NCBI RefSeq assembly: GCF_039680535.1
Contig: NZ_JBDKSS010000005.1
Coordinates: 434,001-498,000 of the forward strand
Origin: Parvibaculum sp039680535
Lineage (GTDB): Bacteria; Pseudomonadota; Alphaproteobacteria; Parvibaculales; Parvibaculaceae
Length of the DNA stretch: 64,000 bases
Direction: 5' to 3'
Shown here: positions 24,881 to 35,678 of the stretch, one piece after another
Position numbering within the stretch: position 1 is the first letter of the stretch
Layout: each line of letters opens with the position of its first letter
The notes under the pieces: generated by a model
Databases searched by the model: none
Told to the model about the DNA's origin: nothing
The model's input: the letters and a program-made list of their open reading frames with translations, nothing else
Translations under genes and position numbers: made by a program

Positions 24881-27058
24881 ATGCCCGTTAAGACATTGCC
24901 GAAAAGCGTCAGCGTTCTCATTCCGCTCGCCCTGCCAGCACCTTACGACTACGAGGTTCCTGACGGGTTAATCGCGGAGCCGGGTTCCTATGTAATTGTG
25001 CCCTTGGGGGCGCAGCAGATTCTCGGCGTCGTATGGGGCGAGGGAACGGGCGAGGTCGATCCGAAAAGGTTGAAACCGATTCTCGAAGTGCTCGACGTGC
25101 CGCCCATGCCGGAGGTGTTACGGCGATTTGTCGACTGGCTCGCCGCCTATACGCTCAATCCGCGCGGCTCCGTGCTGCGCCTCGCCATTCGCGCGCCCGG
25201 CGCGCTGGAGCCGCAGCGCATGCGGACTGCCTACCGCCTTGTGGACAAGCGCCCTGCGCGGATGACGCCGGCGCGGCAGCGTGTTGTCGACACCGCAATG
25301 GATCAGTTTGCGCGCACCACGCGCGAACTTGCGGAGGAGGCGGGCGTTTCAGATGGCGTTGTGCGCGGTCTCGTCGACGCGGGCGCGCTGGTGCCTGTCG
25401 ATCTGCCGACCGAGGCGCCGTTCCCGACGCCTGACGTTGCGGCTGTCTCGAAGTCGCTCTCGCCCGAGCAGCAGGCGGCCGCGACGACGCTGCGCGAACG
25501 GGTCGATGCGAACCGCTTCGCTGCGATTCTTCTCGACGGCGTGACGGGATCGGGCAAGACGGAGGTTTATTTCGAGGCTGTGGCCGAAGCGCTGGCGCAG
25601 GGCCGTCAGGTGCTGATCCTCTTGCCGGAAATCGCGCTGACGAGCCAGTTTCTTGAACGTTTCCAGGGGCGCTTTCACTGCCGTCCCGCAGAGTGGCATT
25701 CGGAACTTTCGAGCCGCGAACGCACGCGCGTCTGGCGCGGCGTTGCGGAGGGCCGCGCCCGTGTCGTCGTCGGCGCGCGCTCGGCGCTTTTTCTTCCCTT
25801 CCCTGAACTCGGCCTCATCGTTGTCGACGAGGAGCATGAAGCCGCTTTCAAACAGGAGGAGGGCGTCACCTATCATGCGCGCGACATGGCTGTGGTGCGC
25901 GCCTCGCTCGGACAGTTTCCGATCATCCTCAGCTCCGCTACGCCGTCGCTCGAAAGCGCGGTCAATGCGGAGCAGGGGCGCTATGAACGCATCGTGCTGC
26001 CGGAGCGGCATGGCGTTGCGGAGCTTCCCTCGATCACCGCGATCGATATGCGTACCGAGCCGCCCGAGCGCGGACGCTGGCTTGCGCCGCGCCTCGTCGA
26101 AGAAATCGCGAATGCGCTGGCGGCCGGCGAGCAGGCGATGCTCTTCCTCAACCGGCGCGGCTATGCTCCGTTGACGCTTTGCCGAACCTGCGGGCATCGC
26201 ATCGAATGCCCGCAATGTTCGTCATGGCTCGTCGAGCATCGTTTTCGCCGCGAACTCGTCTGTCATCATTGCGGCTATTCGGCGCCAGTGCCGAAGGCAT
26301 GCCCTTCCTGCGGCGCGGAGGACTCGCTCATCGCCTGCGGACCGGGCGTGGAACGCATCGCAGAGGAAGTGGCGGAGCGCTTTCCCGAGGCGCGGCTTGC
26401 CGTTCTCTCAAGCGACAATCTCCGGGGGCCGCAATCGCATGAGGAAATGTTCCGTGCGATCGAGGCGCGCGAAGTGGACATCATCGTCGGTACGCAGATC
26501 GTCGCGAAGGGACATCACTTCCCCTGGCTCACGGTGGTTGGCGTCGTCGATGCCGATCTCGGCCTGGAGAACGGAGATCTGCGTGCCGCGGAGCGGACAT
26601 TTCAGCTCTTGCAGCAGGTGGCGGGGCGCGCGGGCCGCGCAGAGAGGCCGGGCCGTGTCTTCCTCCAAACCTATATGCCAGAACATGCCGTCATGCGCGC
26701 GCTCGTCGCGGGAAAGCGCGACGCGTTTTTGAAACGCGAAGCTGAGGCGCGGGAGCGTGTCGGCCTGCCACCTTTCGGTCGGCTCGTCGGCATTGTCGTT
26801 TCGTCGGAGAATGCGGCGTTCGCACAGAAATTCGCCCGCGACATGGCGCGGCACGCGCCGCAGGCGGAGGAGGTATCTGTTCTCGGGCCCGCGCCCGCGC
26901 CGCTCGCGCTGCTCAGGGGGCGCACGCGGCTCCGTTTCCTCGTCAAGGCGACCCGCAACGTCAATATTCAGGCCTATATGCAGGCATGGCTCGGCGAGAT
27001 GAAGGTGCCTGCCGCGATCAGGGTCTCGGTCGATATCGACCCTTACAGCTTTCTCTAG
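24881..27058 (+). CDS. priA: Primosomal protein N' (replication restart helicase PriA)
   Basis: This 725-residue 3'-5' helicase recognises stalled forks and reloads DnaB. The N-terminal DNA-binding part (about 1-105) has the typical VPLGAQQILGVVWG. A winged-helix segment follows, then the helicase core with Walker A DGVTGSGKTEV, DEEH box VVDEEHEAAF, and motif III SATPSLES. The two zinc sites are formed by CRTCGHRIECPQCSSWL and CHHCGYSAPVPKACPSCG. Motif V-VI are IVGTQIVAKGHHFPWLTVVGV and QVAGRAGRAERPGR. The start has a GAGCGG site directly upstream. It is divergent from the aldolase gene. Confidence 0.96.
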   Translation: MPVKTLPKSVSVLIPLALPAPYDYEVPDGLIAEPGSYVIVPLGAQQILGVVWGEGTGEVDPKRLKPILEVLDVPPMPEVLRRFVDWLAAYTLNPRGSVLRLAIRAPGALEPQRMRTAYRLVDKRPARMTPARQRVVDTAMDQFARTTRELAEEAGVSDGVVRGLVDAGALVPVDLPTEAPFPTPDVAAVSKSLSPEQQAAATTLRERVDANRFAAILLDGVTGSGKTEVYFEAVAEALAQGRQVLILLPEIALTSQFLERFQGRFHCRPAEWHSELSSRERTRVWRGVAEGRARVVVGARSALFLPFPELGLIVVDEEHEAAFKQEEGVTYHARDMAVVRASLGQFPIILSSATPSLESAVNAEQGRYERIVLPERHGVAELPSITAIDMRTEPPERGRWLAPRLVEEIANALAAGEQAMLFLNRRGYAPLTLCRTCGHRIECPQCSSWLVEHRFRRELVCHHCGYSAPVPKACPSCGAEDSLIACGPGVERIAEEVAERFPEARLAVLSSDNLRGPQSHEEMFRAIEAREVDIIVGTQIVAKGHHFPWLTVVGVVDADLGLENGDLRAAERTFQLLQQVAGRAGRAERPGRVFLQTYMPEHAVMRALVAGKRDAFLKREAEARERVGLPPFGRLVGIVVSSENAAFAQKFARDMARHAPQAEEVSVLGPAPAPLALLRGRTRLRFLVKATRNVNIQAYMQAWLGEMKVPAAIRVSVDIDPYSFL

Positions 27059-27146
27059 GCCCTTGGCCCCCCGCCTGCTGAAAGCATTTCATTAAGCATT
27101 CCTTCGTATGGTTTACGGGAAATGAACATCAGCCCGTGAGGCTCAT

Positions 27147-28469
27147 ATGAAATGCGCCGTCATTACCCCGGTCGGCCCGGGGCATAAGGACACCTACGAG
27201 ATTTGCCGCCGATCGATCGAGGCGGCGTGGGACCATGGGCATGGGCCTTTCGAGGCTCTGGCGATTCTGCCGATGTGGGACCTCGAGGGTCAGCATGGCC
27301 GCTCCGCCCGGCGCAATGCGGGCATAGACGAGGCGGCCGCGCTCGGGTGCGACTGGCTTTTCTTTCTCGATGCGGACGATCTCTTCAATGTGGGCACCTT
27401 CGTCGCCTTCGGAAAATATTGCGACCGCTACGACGCCGTCTGGGGAAACATCTGTGAGAACATGTTCGGGACGGAGCAGATCAAGCTCCGCGAAGGACAA
27501 CTCGTCGCCACGGAGAGCATCGGCGATATTCTCTCGACGCCACCTTTCCTCACGCTGCAGATGGGGCATTTCGTCCGCACGGAATGTGCTGCGGCGGTGA
27601 AGTTCGACACGGAGATGAACGCGGGCGAGGACTTCAAGTTCTACCTTGGACTCTGGAGCAGGTTTCGTTGCGCCAAAGTGCCGGAGATCTTCTTCATCAA
27701 TCGCCGCGGCTATCATTCCACGGGGCCGCGTTCGGCGGACGGACAGCAATGGACCCGCGCCGTGCAGGGCGTCATTCACGATTGCTGCAAGGCGCTGAAT
27801 TTTTCCTGCGACGTGAATTTCGACGGCAAGGCAACGCGCTTCGCCATCGACAATCCGTCCGACATCATTCAGCAGCATCACCTGCAGGGCGCGTTCTTCG
27901 AGATCGATGAATTGAAGGTGGTTCGCGACGTCGTCGGCCCCGGCAAGACCATTGTCGAGGTCGGCGCGAATATCGGCAACCATCTCGTCTTCTATGCGCA
28001 GCACATGGAGTCGAAGAAGATATTCCCCTTCGAGCCGAACCCCGCCGCCATCGGGCTCTTGCGCCGGAACATCGAAGCCAACGGTCTCGGCGAGATCGTC
28101 GATGATCGTGGTATCGGCATAGGCGCGGGCGCGCGCTACGGGACTTTCTCGATTGAACTTCCCTATGACAACAATCTGGGTGCCGCGCGGCTCGTCGAAG
28201 GAGGGGTGGAGCGGCTGGAGGTCTTTCCGCTGGACGAACGCCTCAAGGGCGAGGCGGTCGATTTCATCAAGATCGACGTCGAAGGCATGGAGTTCGATGT
28301 GCTGGAGGGCGCGGCCCGGATCATCGACCAGAATCGGCCGGTTCTCATGGTCGAGGTGTTCCGGGACAAGATTTCGGCCTTCGAGGCCTGGTGCCGGGAC
28401 CACGGTTACAAGATCAGGAACCGCTTCCACTGTGTCCACGCGGTCAATTTTCTGGCCGTCGCCGCCTGA
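27147..28469 (+). CDS. Glycosyltransferase-like / FkbM methyltransferase fusion
   Basis: The 440-residue protein joins two domains. Residues 1-215 look like a GT-A glycosyltransferase: MKCAVITPVGPG at the start, FFLDADDLF at 73-80 with the DxD-type metal motif, and a NAGEDFKFYLGL acceptor region. Residues 240-440 are an FkbM-type methyltransferase with SAM motif I TIVEVGANIGNHLVFYA (268-284), FPFEPNPAA, and the FkbM-typical VDFIKIDVEGMEFDVLEGA. Such fusions act in polysaccharide or glycolipid decoration, with sugar transfer and O-methylation in one chain. The substrate is unknown. No other glycan genes surround it; it is a one-gene unit closed by a terminator. Confidence 0.82.
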   Translation: MKCAVITPVGPGHKDTYEICRRSIEAAWDHGHGPFEALAILPMWDLEGQHGRSARRNAGIDEAAALGCDWLFFLDADDLFNVGTFVAFGKYCDRYDAVWGNICENMFGTEQIKLREGQLVATESIGDILSTPPFLTLQMGHFVRTECAAAVKFDTEMNAGEDFKFYLGLWSRFRCAKVPEIFFINRRGYHSTGPRSADGQQWTRAVQGVIHDCCKALNFSCDVNFDGKATRFAIDNPSDIIQQHHLQGAFFEIDELKVVRDVVGPGKTIVEVGANIGNHLVFYAQHMESKKIFPFEPNPAAIGLLRRNIEANGLGEIVDDRGIGIGAGARYGTFSIELPYDNNLGAARLVEGGVERLEVFPLDERLKGEAVDFIKIDVEGMEFDVLEGAARIIDQNRPVLMVEVFRDKISAFEAWCRDHGYKIRNRFHCVHAVNFLAVAA

Positions 28470-28494
28470 ACCCTCGTCGGGAGCATGCATTAGC

Positions 28495-28524
28495 GCCGCT
28501 GTCCGGCCCGGACAGCGGCTTTTT
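28495..28524 (+). terminator. Intrinsic terminator of the glycosyltransferase-FkbM gene
   Basis: A 10-bp perfect stem (GCCGCTGTCC at 28495-28504 with its complement at 28510-28519) has a 5-base loop and a TTTTT tract at 28520-28524. Confidence 0.92.
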
Positions 28525-28734
28525 GCCGTCCCGCTTGTCCAGAATGTCGCACCCTGCCAATTGCAGGCCGGGATGTTGCACATGCGCGGGGCTTATGTTA
28601 CCAAACGCGCGGCCTTGGGGGCAGCGGGACCTCTCTCTCCCCTTGGCCAAAATAAGCTAGCGAATTCAATTGGTTGGTGGGCCGCCCCGCAGACGGTGCA
28701 CTGATCGCCAAGAACCTACGGGCGAGCGCGCCAA

Positions 28735-29291
28735 GTGGCATCTGAACACATCGTTTCCGGCATGGCCGGCCGTTACGCAACGGCACTGTTCGAACTCGCC
28801 GAGAGCGAAGGCTCGCTCGACGCGGTTGCGGCTGATCTCGGCCGTATTCGGTCGCTGATCGACGGCAGCGCCGATCTCAAGAGTGTCGTCCTGAGCCCCG
28901 TGCTCGGCGCTGAAGAGCAGGGTCGCGCTTTCGCGGCCATTCTCGATCGCGCGGGCATCAAGGGTCTCGTCGCAAATTTCATCGGCCTCGTGGTCAAGCG
29001 CCGGCGCCTTTTTGCGCTGCCGGACATGATCGCGGGTTTCAACCGTCTTCTCGCCGCCAAGCGTGGCGAGGTGTCGGCCGATGTGACTTCTGCCCATCCG
29101 CTCTCCGATGCACAGCTTTCGAGCCTCAAGACGGCGCTCAAGGCTGCGACGGGGCGCGATGTTCTTATCAATACACGCGTCGATGAGGGGCTCCTCGGTG
29201 GGCTCATCGTCAAGGTCGGGAGCCGGATGATCGATTCGTCTCTCAAGACCAAGCTCAATTCTCTCAAGCTTGCCATGAAAGAGGCCTCCTG

Positions 29292-29292
<1 letters not shown>
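28735..29292 (+). CDS. atpH: F1 ATP synthase delta subunit
   Basis: The 185-residue stator subunit links the top of F1 to the b-subunit stalk. The N-terminal helical domain SGMAGRYATALFELAESEGSLD is canonical, and the C-terminal family motif is GGLIVKVGSRMIDSSLKTKL. The start is GTG at 28735, giving MASEHIVSGM. It is the first gene of atpHAGDC; the Fo genes are not next to it, as is usual in alphaproteobacteria. Its stop overlaps the atpA start (TGATG). Confidence 0.95.
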
Positions 29293-30821
<1,529 letters not shown>

Positions 30822-30843
30822 TCTAAGAACCGGGTAAGGCCTC

Positions 30844-31728
30844 ATGGCGAGCCTCAAAGACCTAAGAAACCGCATCGCGAGCGTAAAGGCGACGCAGAAG
30901 ATCACGAAGGCGATGCAGATGGTCGCCGCCGCGAAGCTTCGTCGTGCGCAGGAAGCTGCGGAAGCGGCGCGTCCCTATGCGACGCGCATGGACAATGTGC
31001 TTGCCAATCTCGCTGCGGGAATGGCGGGCCGTGACGACGCTCCGAAGCTCCTCGCGGGCACGGGCAGCGATCAGGTCCATCTCGTGATCGTGGCGACCGC
31101 CGATCGCGGTCTCTGCGGTGGTTTCAACTCGTCGATCTCGCGTCTCGCACGTGAGCACATCTACAAGCTCCAGCGCGATGGCAAGACGGTGAAGATCGTC
31201 ACCGTCGGCCGCAAGGGCCGTGATGCGCTGAAGCGCCTTTTCGGCGACAAGATCGTGAAGAGCTACGAGTTCACCGGACTTCGCTCGATCGGTTTTGCCC
31301 AGGCTGAAGAGATCGCGCAGGCTGTGCGTGGCATGTTCGACGCGGGCGAGTTCGACGTCGCGACGATCTTCTTCTCGAAGTTCGTCAATGTGGTGACGCA
31401 GATACCGACGGCGCAGCAGCTCATTCCGGCAAGCGTGCCGGTCGCGGGCCAGGGCGGCGTCGACCTTGGTGGCGCCGTTTACGACTATGAGCCGGACGAA
31501 GCCGAAATCCTGAAGGATCTGCTTCCGCGCAATCTTGCGGTGCAGATTTTCAAGGCGCTCCTCGAGAATGTGGCGGGCGAGTTCGGTGCCAAGATGTCTG
31601 CGATGGACAACGCGACGCGCAATGCGGGCGAGATGATCAAGAAACTCCAGATCACCTACAACCGTTCGCGTCAGGCGATGATCACCAAAGAACTGATCGA
31701 AATCATTTCGGGCGCCGAAGCCCTCTAA
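30844..31728 (+). CDS. atpG: F1 ATP synthase gamma subunit
   Basis: The 294-residue central rotor shaft. It begins MASLKDLRNRIASVKATQKITKAMQMVAAAKLRRAQ and ends with the paired C-terminal helix (MDNATRNAGEMIKKLQITYNRSRQAMITKELIEIISGAEAL), both hallmark antiparallel coiled-coil segments. The region TADRGLCGGFN is conserved. It lies between atpA and atpD. Confidence 0.98.
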   Translation: MASLKDLRNRIASVKATQKITKAMQMVAAAKLRRAQEAAEAARPYATRMDNVLANLAAGMAGRDDAPKLLAGTGSDQVHLVIVATADRGLCGGFNSSISRLAREHIYKLQRDGKTVKIVTVGRKGRDALKRLFGDKIVKSYEFTGLRSIGFAQAEEIAQAVRGMFDAGEFDVATIFFSKFVNVVTQIPTAQQLIPASVPVAGQGGVDLGGAVYDYEPDEAEILKDLLPRNLAVQIFKALLENVAGEFGAKMSAMDNATRNAGEMIKKLQITYNRSRQAMITKELIEIISGAEAL

Positions 31729-31763
31729 AGACTTGCCCCTGACGGGAAGATTAAGGAAGCCCA

Positions 31764-33200
31764 ATGAGCAACCCAGTCGGAAAGATCGCACAAATCATCG
31801 GTGCCGTCGTGGACGTCCAGTTCACCGACGCGCTGCCGGCCATTCTGAACGCGCTTGAGACGAACAATGGCGGAAACCGCCTTGTCCTCGAAGTCGCGCA
31901 GCATCTGGGCGAGAACACGGTTCGCACCATCGCGATGGACACGACCGAAGGTCTGGTGCGCGGCCAGGAAGTGCGCGACACGGGAAGCGCGATTTCGGTT
32001 CCCGTCGGCGACGGCACGCTCGGCCGCATCATCAACGTCATCGGCGAGCCGGTGGACGAAGCCGGCCCCGTGAAGGCCGACGCGACCCGCGCGATCCACC
32101 AGGACGCGCCCGCCTTTGTCGAGCAGTCGACGGAAGCCGAAATGCTCGTCACGGGCATCAAGGTCGTCGATCTTCTCGCGCCCTATGCGCGCGGCGGCAA
32201 GATCGGCCTCTTCGGCGGCGCCGGCGTGGGCAAGACGGTTCTCATCCAGGAGCTCATCAACAACATCGCGAAGGCGCATGGCGGCTACTCCGTGTTCGCC
32301 GGCGTCGGTGAGCGTACCCGTGAAGGCAACGACCTCTATCACGAGATGATCGAGTCGGGCGTGAACAAGGACCCGCGCGAGAACAATGGCGATACGACCG
32401 GTTCGAAGTGCGCCCTCGTGTTCGGCCAGATGAACGAGCCCCCGGGAGCCCGCGCCCGCGTCGCTCTGACGGGTCTGACCGTCGCCGAGCATTTCCGCGA
32501 CAAGGGCCAGGACGTGCTCTTCTTCGTCGACAACATCTTCCGCTTCACGCAGGCGGGTTCGGAAGTGTCGGCGCTTCTCGGCCGTATTCCTTCGGCCGTG
32601 GGCTATCAGCCGACGCTCGCCACCGACATGGGCGCGCTGCAGGAACGCATCACCACGACGACCAAGGGTTCGATCACCTCGGTGCAGGCCATTTACGTGC
32701 CCGCCGACGACTTGACCGACCCGGCGCCTGCGACTTCGTTCGCGCATCTTGACGCGACGACCGTTCTCAACCGTGCGATCTCGGAAAAGGGCATTTATCC
32801 CGCCGTGGACCCGCTCGACTCGACCTCGCGCATTCTCGAGCCGCGCGTCGTCGGTCAGGAGCACTATGAGACCGCGCGTCGCGTGCAGGAAATCCTTCAG
32901 CGCTACAAGTCGCTGCAGGACATCATCGCGATCCTGGGCATGGACGAACTCTCGGAAGAGGACAAGCTCGTCGTCGCCCGCGCCCGCAAGATCGAGCGCT
33001 TCCTGTCGCAGCCGTTCCACGTCGCCGAAGTCTTCACCGGTACGCCGGGCTGCCTCGTCGACATCAAGGACACGGTGAAGGGCTTCAAGGGTCTCTGCGA
33101 TGGCGATTATGACCATCTGCCGGAAGCTGCCTTCTACATGGTTGGCACGATCGAAGACGCGATGAAGAAGGCCGAACGCCTTGCGGCGGAAGCTGCCTAA
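31764..33200 (+). CDS. atpD: F1 ATP synthase beta subunit
   Basis: The 478-residue catalytic subunit. P-loop GGAGVGKT is at residues 151-158, with catalytic Glu in GVGERTREGNDLY and the DELSEED motif in MDELSEEDKLVV at the lever that contacts gamma. ALLGRIPSAVGYQPTL is the family signature. Length and order are standard. atpC follows after 25 bases. Confidence 0.98.
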   Translation: MSNPVGKIAQIIGAVVDVQFTDALPAILNALETNNGGNRLVLEVAQHLGENTVRTIAMDTTEGLVRGQEVRDTGSAISVPVGDGTLGRIINVIGEPVDEAGPVKADATRAIHQDAPAFVEQSTEAEMLVTGIKVVDLLAPYARGGKIGLFGGAGVGKTVLIQELINNIAKAHGGYSVFAGVGERTREGNDLYHEMIESGVNKDPRENNGDTTGSKCALVFGQMNEPPGARARVALTGLTVAEHFRDKGQDVLFFVDNIFRFTQAGSEVSALLGRIPSAVGYQPTLATDMGALQERITTTTKGSITSVQAIYVPADDLTDPAPATSFAHLDATTVLNRAISEKGIYPAVDPLDSTSRILEPRVVGQEHYETARRVQEILQRYKSLQDIIAILGMDELSEEDKLVVARARKIERFLSQPFHVAEVFTGTPGCLVDIKDTVKGFKGLCDGDYDHLPEAAFYMVGTIEDAMKKAERLAAEAA

Positions 33201-33225
33201 GCAGATCTAGGACGGAACGAGCCTC

Positions 33226-33624
33226 ATGGCCGATAAGCTGCATTTCGACCTCGTGTCCCCGGAACGGCTTCTCCTCTCGGAGAATGTCGACATGGTGACC
33301 GTGCCCGGCAAGGAAGGTGACTTCGGTGTTCTCGCCGGACACTCGCCCATGATGACGGTGCTTCGCCCGGGCGTGATCAATGTCGACGAGGCCGGCAAGC
33401 CGCAGCGCCGCATTTTCGTGCGGGGCGGCTTTGCCGAGGTCACGCCGGCGGGTCTCACGGTTCTGGCCGAGCATACGATTCCGGTCGAGGAACTCGATCA
33501 GGCGAAGCTCGATCTCGAAATCGGCTATGCCGCGGAAGATGTCGCCGACGCCACGAGCGATGACGCCCGGCTGGCGGCGCAGGAGAAGCTCGATCATCTG
33601 AAACAGATGCATCTGGCTCTCTGA
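33226..33624 (+). CDS. atpC: F1 ATP synthase epsilon subunit
   Basis: The 132-residue subunit has the N-terminal beta-sandwich (KLHFDLVSPERLLLSENVDMVTVPGKEGDFGVLAGHSPMM), which binds the c-ring, and a C-terminal helical hairpin that can inhibit hydrolysis. It closes the operon and is followed by a terminator 24 bases after the stop. Confidence 0.96.
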   Translation: MADKLHFDLVSPERLLLSENVDMVTVPGKEGDFGVLAGHSPMMTVLRPGVINVDEAGKPQRRIFVRGGFAEVTPAGLTVLAEHTIPVEELDQAKLDLEIGYAAEDVADATSDDARLAAQEKLDHLKQMHLAL

Positions 33625-33648
33625 GGCTCCCCGAAAATCCATATATCG

Positions 33649-33683
33649 AAGGGCGGTGCCTAGGCGCCGCCCTTTGTTTTTTT
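33649..33683 (+). terminator. Intrinsic terminator of the atp operon
   Basis: A 12-base arm at 33649-33660 (AAGGGCGGTGCC) pairs with 33663-33674, with one G-T pair. A T-rich TTTGTTTTTTT run follows. The inner pairs probably open into the loop. Confidence 0.9.
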
Positions 33684-33719
33684 GGGCGATGCTGCGGTTT
33701 TTTGGCGCGTGTTGCAGCC

Positions 33720-33748
33720 TTAACCCGTTGATGCCATTGCGATATAGT
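33720..33748 (+). promoter_or_regulatory. Candidate promoter of the ferritin-like gene
   Basis: TTAACC (33720-33725) and TATAGT (33743-33748) are separated by 17 bases and lie 60 bases before the start at 33809. Assigned by eye. Confidence 0.45.
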
Positions 33749-33808
33749 TTCCCATGGTGCTTGTTAGAGGGCCGGGGAAGCAGAACGTAGAAAAAGCTGG
33801 ATCGGAAG

Positions 33809-34633
33809 ATGAGCCGTCACTGGACACTCGACGATATCAAATGGGCGGATTTCGACGCTTCCAAGGTCGATCAGGATATTCTGCGCGCGGTGAAAGCGGC
33901 AGCCATGGTCGAGTACAATGCGCCCGACTACGTCACCTATCTGTGCAATGTCTTCTCCGACCGGCCGGACGTGAAGGAAACCGTCCATCGCTGGGGCGAG
34001 GAGGAGGTGCAGCATGGTGCGGCGCTCGCGCGCTGGGCAGAGCTTGCCGATCCGGACTTCAGTTTCGAAGCGGCATTCAAGCGTTTCCGCGACAGCTACA
34101 AGATTCCCACCGATGCGATCCAGTCGGTGCGCGGAAGCCGCGCGGGCGAGCTCGTGGCGCGCTGCGTCGTCGAAAGCGGCACGTCGTCCTACTACACCGC
34201 GATCAAGGATGCGACCGACGAGCCGGTGCTGAAGCAGATCGCAGCCAACATCGCCGCGGATGAATTCCGTCACTACAAGCTTTTCTACGATCAGTTCAAC
34301 TCGCTTGGCGAGGCGCAGCCCTCCATTCTCTCCCGTGCGCGCATAGCGATCGGGCGCGTTTCAGAGGCCGACGACGACGAGTTGGCCTGCGCCTATTACT
34401 CCGCGAACACCCCCGCCGATGGCAGCGTGCCTTACGATCGGGCGCGTTTCGCGAAGGCTTATGAAAAGCGCGCGCTGGGTCTTTATCGCAAGCAGCATGT
34501 CGACCGCCTGGTCTCAATGGTCGGCAAGGCAGCTGGCCTGAAGCCGCATGGCGTCATCATGCGGATCGTCGGATCGGCCGTATGGGCCTTCTGGAGCATG
34601 CGGTCGAAGCGGCTGGCGAGCGCCGCCGTCTGA
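33809..34633 (+). CDS. Ferritin-like diiron protein, acyl-ACP desaturase-like
   Basis: The 274-residue, mostly helical protein shows the pattern of a four-helix diiron carboxylate centre. Glu in AAMVEYNAPDYV (about residue 35), EEEVQHG (about 64-70), Glu in RCVVESGTSSYYT (about 117) and EFRHYKLF (about 152) supply two E and two ExxH ligand sets. This fits the ferritin-like superfamily, nearest to soluble acyl-ACP-desaturase or rubrerythrin-type oxygenases. The C-terminus ends in a hydrophobic stretch (VIMRIVGSAVWAFWSM) that may associate with the membrane. Substrate unknown. It is a single-gene unit convergent with the LytM-like gene, 2 bases apart. Confidence 0.75.
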   Translation: MSRHWTLDDIKWADFDASKVDQDILRAVKAAAMVEYNAPDYVTYLCNVFSDRPDVKETVHRWGEEEVQHGAALARWAELADPDFSFEAAFKRFRDSYKIPTDAIQSVRGSRAGELVARCVVESGTSSYYTAIKDATDEPVLKQIAANIAADEFRHYKLFYDQFNSLGEAQPSILSRARIAIGRVSEADDDELACAYYSANTPADGSVPYDRARFAKAYEKRALGLYRKQHVDRLVSMVGKAAGLKPHGVIMRIVGSAVWAFWSMRSKRLASAAV

Positions 34634-34635
34634 CC

Positions 34636-35424
34636 TCAACTGGAGGCGGAGAACCAGGGCAGCGGTTCCGCCAGGCCGTCGCGGTTTCTCATATCGAAAT
34701 AGACCAGGGATTCCGCGTCGGCATTAAAGGCCGTCGCGAGAGCGGGCGCCGCATCGGCTGAACTCGTCGCCAGAATTTGTCCGCGCGCAATTGTCTCGCC
34801 GCGTTTGACCGCCAGCGTTCCAAGCCCCCCGATAACAAGCCGGTGTCCGCCCGACAGGCCGACGATCAGAACCCTCCTGTAGCCCTTGAACTCGCCTGCA
34901 AACAGAACGCGGCCATTCACCGGGCTTTGCAGATCGCAGTTGCCCGGAACGTCGAGGGCGATGCCGCCCGATCCCCGTGCAGTCGGCGACACGCCTGAAA
35001 AATGCGCCCGCCGGTGATCTATCGCGCCACCGCGACGGATCGCCAATGTTCCCGTTTCGCCGATGGTGCAGGACTGCGTCTCTTTCTGTTTCTCTGCCGG
35101 AGCAGGTTCGGCACGCTCCATCGCCGCTCGTGGCGGATTGGGCGCCGCCACCGCCGGTCTGGTCAGGGGCTTGATGGCCGCCGGAGTGTCTTCCAGTTCG
35201 GCAGCTATACTCGCGCGAATATCCTTGCAGATCGCGGCATAAGTGCGCGGCCAATAGGACCTGTCGACATTGTGCAGGCAGTCGCCGAGATTTGGTGGGC
35301 GCGCTTCGATCCCGGCGACAGACGAGATGAAATCCCGCGCCTCATCAAGATCGAGCCCGGCTCCGAGCCCGACAATGCAAGCGGCGCCGAGGCAGATATT
35401 CGCGACGTGGCGCAAGGCGCTCAT
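34636..35424 (-). CDS. Membrane-anchored degenerate LytM/M23-like protein
   Basis: From the ATG at 35424 the product is 262 residues: a hydrophobic anchor (ANICLGAACIVGLGAGL, about 8-24), a Cys-containing middle with a Pro/Ala linker, then a LytM-like beta domain (GIALDVPGNCDLQSPVNGRVLFAGEFKGYRRVLIVGLSGGHRLVIGGLG). The zinc-binding His and HxH motifs of active M23 endopeptidases are missing, as in EnvC-type activators. It may therefore regulate a periplasmic amidase rather than cut peptidoglycan. The frame stays open to 35604, but upstream codons are AT-rich and unlike the gene body, so the start is uncertain; 35574 is an alternative. Confidence 0.68.
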   Translation of the reverse strand: MSALRHVANICLGAACIVGLGAGLDLDEARDFISSVAGIEARPPNLGDCLHNVDRSYWPRTYAAICKDIRASIAAELEDTPAAIKPLTRPAVAAPNPPRAAMERAEPAPAEKQKETQSCTIGETGTLAIRRGGAIDHRRAHFSGVSPTARGSGGIALDVPGNCDLQSPVNGRVLFAGEFKGYRRVLIVGLSGGHRLVIGGLGTLAVKRGETIARGQILATSSADAAPALATAFNADAESLVYFDMRNRDGLAEPLPWFSASS

Positions 35425-35678
35425 GGCGTCGCTGCTCTGGTGTGTACGCTTTCCATCCCTGACTCGAACAAGATACTCCGTCAGGGGAATAGCGCGCAGA
35501 CCTTGTTTTGGTTCCGTCTTCCGCGATGGCGTGCAGCTTGATCCTGTTTGGATATTGTTTTGCACATTAACCATTCTCGCGCGTTCAATGTGAAACGAAT
35601 GCATGGATGTGGCCGGGCACGTTCAGGGCGCACCATCGTTTGTTCAAGAGGGGGCGGAAGGGGAATGGCGGCCTGAAA

